The notes below the pieces were generated by a model. The model was not told the DNA's origin, did no database searches, and saw only the letters and a list, made by a program, of their open reading frames with translations. From positions 214,847 through 278,846 of the forward strand of contig NZ_JAHLQJ010000005.1 of assembly GCF_018919145.1 (NCBI RefSeq): a stretch of DNA of 64,000 nucleotides. The letters are read 5' to 3'. This stretch comes from Paenibacillus brevis. GTDB lineage: Bacteria > Bacillota > Bacilli > Paenibacillales > Paenibacillaceae. The translations under genes and the position numbers were made by a program. This document shows, piece after piece, positions 59,791-64,000 of this stretch. The first letter of the stretch is position 1. Each line of letters starts with the position of its first letter.

Positions 59791-62589
59791 TCAGCCTGTA
59801 TTGCGAAGGCCGGCTGCAATTCCGTTAATGGTAAGCAGAACCTCTCTCAACAGGACTGAATCATTGCGACCCAGCTCCCGCGCCTCACGCAGCTCGCTTA
59901 ACAGCTTCACCTGCATATAGCTGAGCGGATCTACATAAGGATTACGCTGACGAATCGACTCCTGAAGGTCTGGGGCATTCTCCAGAATATCCGACAATCC
60001 GGTAATCTTCAAGATCATATCCTTCGTAAGACGGAACTCCTCCTCGATTTGCCGGAAGATTCGTTCCTTGTAGTCCTCTTCTCCGCACATTCGAGCATAT
60101 TCCTCTGCAATGACAAGGTCCGCCTTAATGACCGCAAATTGCAAGGTATCGATCAAGGATTTGAAGAAGACCGAATTCTTGTACATATCTTGAAGGACTT
60201 TAAGATTCTCTTCCTTCCCTTGATAGTACGTATTAAGGCCCGTGCCTGCTGCGTACCAAGCCGGGAACAGATAACGGCTCTGTGTCCAGGCGAAAACCCA
60301 AGGAATCGCACGCAGGTCTTCAAACCGGTCACTATTCTTACGCTTAGATGGACGTGATCCGATATTCAATTCGCCAACCTCGATCAATGGGGTGGATTCT
60401 CTGAAGAATTTCAGGAAGTCCGGCTCCCGGAAGACCAGATCCTGATACTTCTCCAGGGAGGTCTCCGAGATTCCTGCGATGATCTCATCCCAGTGATCCT
60501 CTTTTTCGGTGCCATTCTCTTCATGAACCTTGGCTTGAATCGCAGCTGTAATCAGGGCGGAGGTTGCTGTCTCCAGGCTTCGATAAGCAATTCCCCGAAG
60601 CGAGTAGCGGGAGGAGATGACTTCCCCTTGCTCCGTAATTTTGATGCCCCCACCGATGGTCTCCGGCGGCTGAACAAGGATACTGCGGTTAAGCGGCATT
60701 CCACCGCGGCCGAGCGCTCCTCCGCGGCCATGGAAGAACTTCAGCTTGATGCCAAAATCCTTGGCGGCTGCCGTGATCTGCTTCAACGCCACACGAAGCT
60801 CCCAGTTTGCCGTCACTACGCCGCCATCCTTGTTACTGTCGGAATACCCCAGCATAATCTCCTGCAGGTCCTTCATGGCTGCTACAGATTGGCGATAGAC
60901 CGGCATACTGAACAGTCTGCGCATAATATCAGGCGCTGCATGCAGATCGTCGATCGTCTCGAAGAGCGGAACCGATTGAAGCGTACAAATGACTTTGCCA
61001 TCGGCTTCTTTTCTGAACAGACCAACCTCTTTGGCGAATACCATAACCTCCAGAATATCGCTTGCCGCTTCCGTCATACTGATCAGATAGCTTGTGATAC
61101 ACTGAGTGCCGAATTCCTTCTGCGCATTGAAAATAGTACGGTATACGTTGAGACATTCCTTCGTGCTGTCACTATATTCCTGATAAGAAGAGGTTAGCGG
61201 CCTAGGATCATTCAGCAGCCGTTCCAGCAGCTCCAGCTTGGCTTCCTCTTCGAGCTCTGCGTAGTTGCTGACAATATTCATATTGGCCAACACTTCGGTC
61301 ATGGCGTTCTCATGCTCTTTGCTATGCTGCCGGATATCCAGGGTCGCCGTATGGAAGCCAAACAGCTCCACTTGCCGGATAATCTTGTTCAGATGAGTGT
61401 CAGCCACATAATCCGCATAGTGATGCCGGAGACTGCGGTCAATGACCTTAAGATCCTCGATCAAGCCGTTTACATCGTAGAAGCTCTCACGGCTATCCTT
61501 TTTCCCGGAATCAAGCACCATGTGCAGCTTCTCCGTCATATACGTCAGCTTAACACGGTAAGGCTCTTTATCATTGTTCCATACCGGCGTCTTCAGCAGC
61601 TTCACTTGCAGACGGTCGCGCTGGATCGAAGCCATCAGCTCATCGGATACATCCACAATGCTGGTGCTGAAGCTCAAATACTTGAACAGCTCCGCCAATA
61701 GATTCTGATACTCACGGATGACCAGCTTGCGCTGCATCTTCAGCGTCTGCCAGGTTACATCGGCGGTTACGGACGGATTCCCGTCCCGGTCGCCTCCAAT
61801 CCAGGAGCCAAACCGCAGATAAGTAGGAACATGCCATAGATGCTCCGGATAATATTTGCTCAGACATCGTTCAAGCTCTTGATATACCTCAGGCAAGACA
61901 TGGAATAAGGTTTCGTGAAAATAGTACATTCCGTTTCTAACTTCATCCAATACCGTAGGCTTGCGGTCACGCAGCTCGTCTGTCTGCCAAAGCGTGATAA
62001 CCTCATTCAGCAGCTTCTCCCGCAACTGCTCCCGCTCGCGGTAAGTCAGTGTCGGGTTATCCAGTTGCATCACATCATCGGCAATCCGTTTATGGATGTC
62101 GAGAATTGCGCGGCGCATCGCCTCCGTTGGGTGGGCCGTCATAACCAGCTCCAGTGACATCCCCTCCAGGACCTCCTGGGCTTCACTGAAGTTAAAGCCA
62201 TGCTCCTTCAAATCTCTTACCGCTGCCTCGATAGACCCAAACTGTACAGCGTCTCCTGCAGAGCGCTCGTAATCTCTTTTACGGCGAATCCGGTGGTTTT
62301 GCTCAGCAATATTAACCAGCTGAAAATAGATGGCAAATGCACGGATGACCTGATGCCGGATATCCGGTTCTAGCGAATTGATCATGCTCTTGAACTCGTC
62401 ATGCAATTCCGGCATAAACATTGCTCTTAAGGACTTACTCGCTTCACGAATCTTCTCGACAATATCTAAGAGCTCATTACCGCCCTGGTGAACAAGGACC
62501 TCTCCCAGAATATTGCCCAAAAAACGTATATCGCGTCGTAAAAGGTTATTTGAGTTCGTTTTACCGGCTGCTACTGCTACTTCCGTCAT
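59791..62589 (-). CDS. ppc: Phosphoenolpyruvate carboxylase
   Basis: A 932-aa cytoplasmic enzyme adding bicarbonate to PEP to make oxaloacetate, refilling the TCA cycle. Catalytic landmarks are all present: LVMTAHPTEAMRRA (active histidine), GGDRDGNPSVT, GYSDSNKDGG, FFHGRGGALGRGGMP (glycine loop) and the C-terminal Asn-Thr-Gly tail. Length is normal for bacterial PEPC. The ATG has GGGGGAGAG upstream. It is a single gene between the sigma factor and the tRNA cluster. Firmicutes often use pyruvate carboxylase instead, but Paenibacillus and Bacillus groups with ppc are known. Confidence 0.98.
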   Translation of the reverse strand: MTEVAVAAGKTNSNNLLRRDIRFLGNILGEVLVHQGGNELLDIVEKIREASKSLRAMFMPELHDEFKSMINSLEPDIRHQVIRAFAIYFQLVNIAEQNHRIRRKRDYERSAGDAVQFGSIEAAVRDLKEHGFNFSEAQEVLEGMSLELVMTAHPTEAMRRAILDIHKRIADDVMQLDNPTLTYREREQLREKLLNEVITLWQTDELRDRKPTVLDEVRNGMYYFHETLFHVLPEVYQELERCLSKYYPEHLWHVPTYLRFGSWIGGDRDGNPSVTADVTWQTLKMQRKLVIREYQNLLAELFKYLSFSTSIVDVSDELMASIQRDRLQVKLLKTPVWNNDKEPYRVKLTYMTEKLHMVLDSGKKDSRESFYDVNGLIEDLKVIDRSLRHHYADYVADTHLNKIIRQVELFGFHTATLDIRQHSKEHENAMTEVLANMNIVSNYAELEEEAKLELLERLLNDPRPLTSSYQEYSDSTKECLNVYRTIFNAQKEFGTQCITSYLISMTEAASDILEVMVFAKEVGLFRKEADGKVICTLQSVPLFETIDDLHAAPDIMRRLFSMPVYRQSVAAMKDLQEIMLGYSDSNKDGGVVTANWELRVALKQITAAAKDFGIKLKFFHGRGGALGRGGMPLNRSILVQPPETIGGGIKITEQGEVISSRYSLRGIAYRSLETATSALITAAIQAKVHEENGTEKEDHWDEIIAGISETSLEKYQDLVFREPDFLKFFRESTPLIEVGELNIGSRPSKRKNSDRFEDLRAIPWVFAWTQSRYLFPAWYAAGTGLNTYYQGKEENLKVLQDMYKNSVFFKSLIDTLQFAVIKADLVIAEEYARMCGEEDYKERIFRQIEEEFRLTKDMILKITGLSDILENAPDLQESIRQRNPYVDPLSYMQVKLLSELREARELGRNDSVLLREVLLTINGIAAGLRNTG

Positions 62590-62761
62590 AGCTCTCCCCC
62601 ATTTCGTCCCTATTCCATCTCAAGATGCCTTCCTAACATAATACAATAAACTTCCCCGAAAATCTTCACTTTATTTGTAAGTTTTCTATAGCACCTTTAT
62701 CCACCCTAACACGGTGAAGCAATAAAATGCAAGGATAAAAAAAAGCTTGGTTATAACAAAA

Positions 62762-62784
62762 AACATCATCTTTATGATGATGTT
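62762..62784 (-). terminator. Terminator of the rRNA-tRNA operon
   Basis: AACATCATC pairs with GATGATGTT around 5 bases, followed on the minus strand by TTTTTGTTATAACC, 12 bases after the last tRNA. Confidence 0.85.
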
Positions 62785-62795
62785 GCATGAATTAA

Positions 62796-62869
62796 TGGAG
62801 CGGGTGATGGGAATCGAACCCACGCTACCAGCTTGGAAGGCTGGAGTTCTACCATTGAACTACACCCGC
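62796..62869 (-). tRNA. tRNA-Gly (TCC)
   Basis: Cloverleaf on the minus strand with anticodon loop CTTCCAA and encoded CCA end. Last gene of the cluster. Confidence 0.95.
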
Positions 62870-62878
62870 AACTTATAA

Positions 62879-62955
62879 TGGTCGGGACGACACGATTTGA
62901 ACATGCGACCCCCTGGTCCCAAACCAGGTGCTCTACCAAGCTGAGCTACGTCCCG
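62879..62955 (-). tRNA. tRNA-Pro (TGG)
   Basis: Acceptor CGGGACG/CGTCCCG; anticodon loop TTTGGGA; encoded CCA. Confidence 0.95.
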
Positions 62956-62989
62956 ACATTAAAGTATACAGCACTTATAAAATTAAAAG

Positions 62990-63066
62990 TGGCGCGCCCT
63001 AAGAGATTCGAACTCCTGACCTTTTGATTCGTAGTCAAACGCTCTATCCAGCTGAGCTAAGGGCGC
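62990..63066 (-). tRNA. tRNA-Arg (ACG)
   Basis: Acceptor GCGCCCT/GGGCGC; anticodon loop CTACGAA; encoded CCA. The A34 would be edited to inosine. Confidence 0.95.
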
Positions 63067-63072
63067 GTACTA

Positions 63073-63147
63073 TGGAGCGGACGACGGGAATCGAACCCGC
63101 GACCCTCGCCTTGGCAAGGCGATGCTCTACCGCTGAGCCACGTCCGC
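63073..63147 (-). tRNA. tRNA-Gly (GCC)
   Basis: Acceptor GCGGACG/CGTCCGC; anticodon loop TTGCCAA; encoded CCA. Second Gly isoacceptor of the cluster. Confidence 0.95.
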
Positions 63148-63150
63148 AAA

Positions 63151-63234
63151 TGGTGCGCGTGGAGGGACTTGAACCCCCACGTCAAAGACGCTAGATCCTA
63201 AGTCTAGTGCGTCTGCCAATTCCGCCACACGCGC
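63151..63234 (-). tRNA. tRNA-Leu (TAG)
   Basis: 84 bases with the long variable arm of class II tRNAs; anticodon loop CTTAGGA; encoded CCA. Confidence 0.93.
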
Positions 63235-63245
63235 ACTTTGAAAAG

Positions 63246-63318
63246 TGAGCCATGAAGGATTCGAACCTTCGACACCCTGATTAAAAGTCAGGTGCTCTAC
63301 CAACTGAGCTAATGGCTC
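63246..63318 (-). tRNA. tRNA-Lys (TTT)
   Basis: Acceptor GAGCCAT/ATGGCTC; anticodon loop CTTTTAA. The CCA end is not encoded (CTT follows the discriminator A). Confidence 0.95.
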
Positions 63319-63327
63319 ATAGCTAAA

Positions 63328-63402
63328 TGGCTGGGGATATAGGATTCGAACCTATGGATGACGGAGTCAAAGTCCGTTGCCTTACCGCTTGGCTAATCCC
63401 CA
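63328..63402 (-). tRNA. tRNA-Gln (TTG)
   Basis: Acceptor TGGGGAT with TCCCCAG; anticodon loop CTTTGAC; encoded CCA. Confidence 0.93.
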
Positions 63403-63412
63403 ATAATTAAGA

Positions 63413-63488
63413 TGGTGGAGGCTGAGGGGATCGAACCCCCGACCCTCTGCTTGTAAGGCAGATGCTCTCCCAGCTGAGCTAAGCCTCC
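63413..63488 (-). tRNA. tRNA-Val (TAC)
   Basis: Acceptor GGAGGCT/AGCCTCC; anticodon loop CTTACAA; encoded CCA. Confidence 0.95.
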
Positions 63489-63514
63489 ATATGTATCGGC
63501 TAACTAAATATGAA

Positions 63515-63589
63515 TGGTGACCCGTAGGGGATTCGAACCCCTGTTACCTCCGTGAAAGGGAGGTGTCTTAACCCCTTGACCAACGGGCC
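63515..63589 (-). tRNA. tRNA-Glu (TTC)
   Basis: Acceptor GGCCCGT with ACGGGTC; anticodon loop CTTTCAC; encoded CCA. Confidence 0.95.
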
Positions 63590-63594
63590 TCAAA

Positions 63595-63667
63595 AGCTTC
63601 CAACCGGGATCGAACCGGTGACCTCATCCTTACCATGGATGCACTCTACCTACTGAGCTATGGAAGC
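63595..63667 (-). tRNA. tRNA-Thr (GGT)
   Basis: Acceptor GCTTCCA/TGGAAGC; anticodon loop ATGGTAA. CCA is not encoded (TTT follows). Confidence 0.93.
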
Positions 63668-63670
63668 AAA

Positions 63671-63746
63671 TGGCTCCCCGAACAGGACTCGAACCTGTGA
63701 CAACTCGATTAACAGTCGAGTGCTCTACCAACTGAGCTATCAGGGA
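63671..63746 (-). tRNA. tRNA-Asn (GTT)
   Basis: Acceptor TCCCTGA/TCGGGGA with one wobble pair; anticodon loop CTGTTAA; encoded CCA. First tRNA after 5S rRNA. Confidence 0.95.
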
Positions 63747-63753
63747 ACATTAC

Positions 63754-63871
63754 GCTTGGCGGCGTCCTACTCTCCCAGGACCCTTCGGTCCAAGTACCAT
63801 CGGCGCTGGAGGGCTTAACGGTCGTGTTCGGGATGGGTACGCGTGGAACCCCTCCGCCATCGCCACCAAAC
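63754..63871 (-). rRNA. rrf: 5S ribosomal RNA
   Basis: About 118 bases on the minus strand, beginning TTTGGTGGCGATGGCGGAGG and ending GGACGCCGCCAAGCG; the CCGATCGA-type loop region is replaced by ACGACCGTTAAGCCC, as expected. Ends approximate. Confidence 0.93.
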
Positions 63872-63931
63872 GGCTTCAGATGCTTAATCACCTGAAAACT
63901 GGATACGAAACGTAGATCTGAATTAGATATT

Positions 63932-64000
63932 GGATAAGCCCTCGACCGATTAGTACCTGTCAGCTCCATACATTGCTGCACTTCCACCTCAGGCCTATCA
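63932..64000 (-). rRNA. rrl: 23S ribosomal RNA, 3' end (partial)
   Basis: The minus strand ends with GACAGGTACTAATCGGTCGA and GGGCTTATCC, the conserved 3' terminus of 23S rRNA. The gene continues beyond the window. Confidence 0.92.

Noticed and set aside
60493..61197. Plus-strand frame of 234 codons
   Set aside because: Antisense shadow of ppc.
63709..63987. Minus-strand frame of 92 codons
   Set aside because: It lies across tRNA-Asn, 5S and 23S rRNA.

Overview
The window reads as a chromosomal segment of a Paenibacillus-like member of the Firmicutes. The evidence is the strong Shine-Dalgarno sites, the block sigW - anti-sigma - cdaA - cdaR - glmM - glmS in Bacillus/Paenibacillus order, a glmS ribozyme in the glmS leader, a Gram-positive sugar ABC operon with LacI/ROK regulators, and a 23S-5S-tRNA cluster at the right edge. 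All calls rest on reading the sequence; no database search was run.

Left part (1-25.7 kb), ordinary accessory metabolism: a FadR/GntR regulator; UDP-galactopyranose mutase; a HAD phosphatase with a LacI-type regulator; two tandem VOC ring-cleaving dioxygenases with a MarR regulator (MhqR-like quinone-stress locus); an aminoglycoside nucleotidyltransferase-like protein; a secreted serine beta-lactamase-like hydrolase; a probable ROK - MFS - LytTR regulator - AgrC-type kinase operon; an SDR oxidoreductase; and a divergent sugar cluster. That cluster has fructokinase on one side and GH32-like enzyme, ABC importer, GH172 (DUF2961) and LacI on the other. It shares a palindromic operator and is best explained as uptake and intracellular breakdown of a fructose-containing oligosaccharide. 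A ketopantoate-reductase-like gene, a lipoprotein and an SRPBCC protein follow.

Middle part (25,703-51,607): a complete Tn7-like transposon of 25,905 bp inserted just downstream of glmS, the classical attTn7 position. Both ends can be read: near-matching termini starting TGTC, a perfect 5-bp target duplication CAACA, three scattered TnsB-type sites at the left end and four tandem 20-bp sites at the right end. The core is tnsA-tnsB-tnsC-tnsD followed by a second, larger TniQ protein in the place where Tn7 has tnsE, closed by a terminator. The cargo is defence-like. One part is a giant protein joining an Hsp90/sacsin-type ATPase, a Schlafen AlbA_2 domain and a caspase-like C14 protease. The other is a three-gene unit of AlbA_2 protein, a 2104-aa Cap4-type nuclease/STAND NTPase of Avs-like architecture, and a small overlapping partner. 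About 4 kb of further small genes, a solo Mu-transposase-C-like domain and a decayed gene lie between tnsA and the right end.

Right part (51.6-64 kb), conserved core: glmS with its ribozyme and promoter, glmM, cdaR, cdaA, a sigW-type sigma/anti-sigma pair, PEP carboxylase, eleven tRNA genes, 5S rRNA and the 3' end of 23S rRNA, all on the minus strand. The transposon has cut glmS off from what looks like its original terminator (25,588-25,615) and carries its own hairpin just inside the right end that could replace it.
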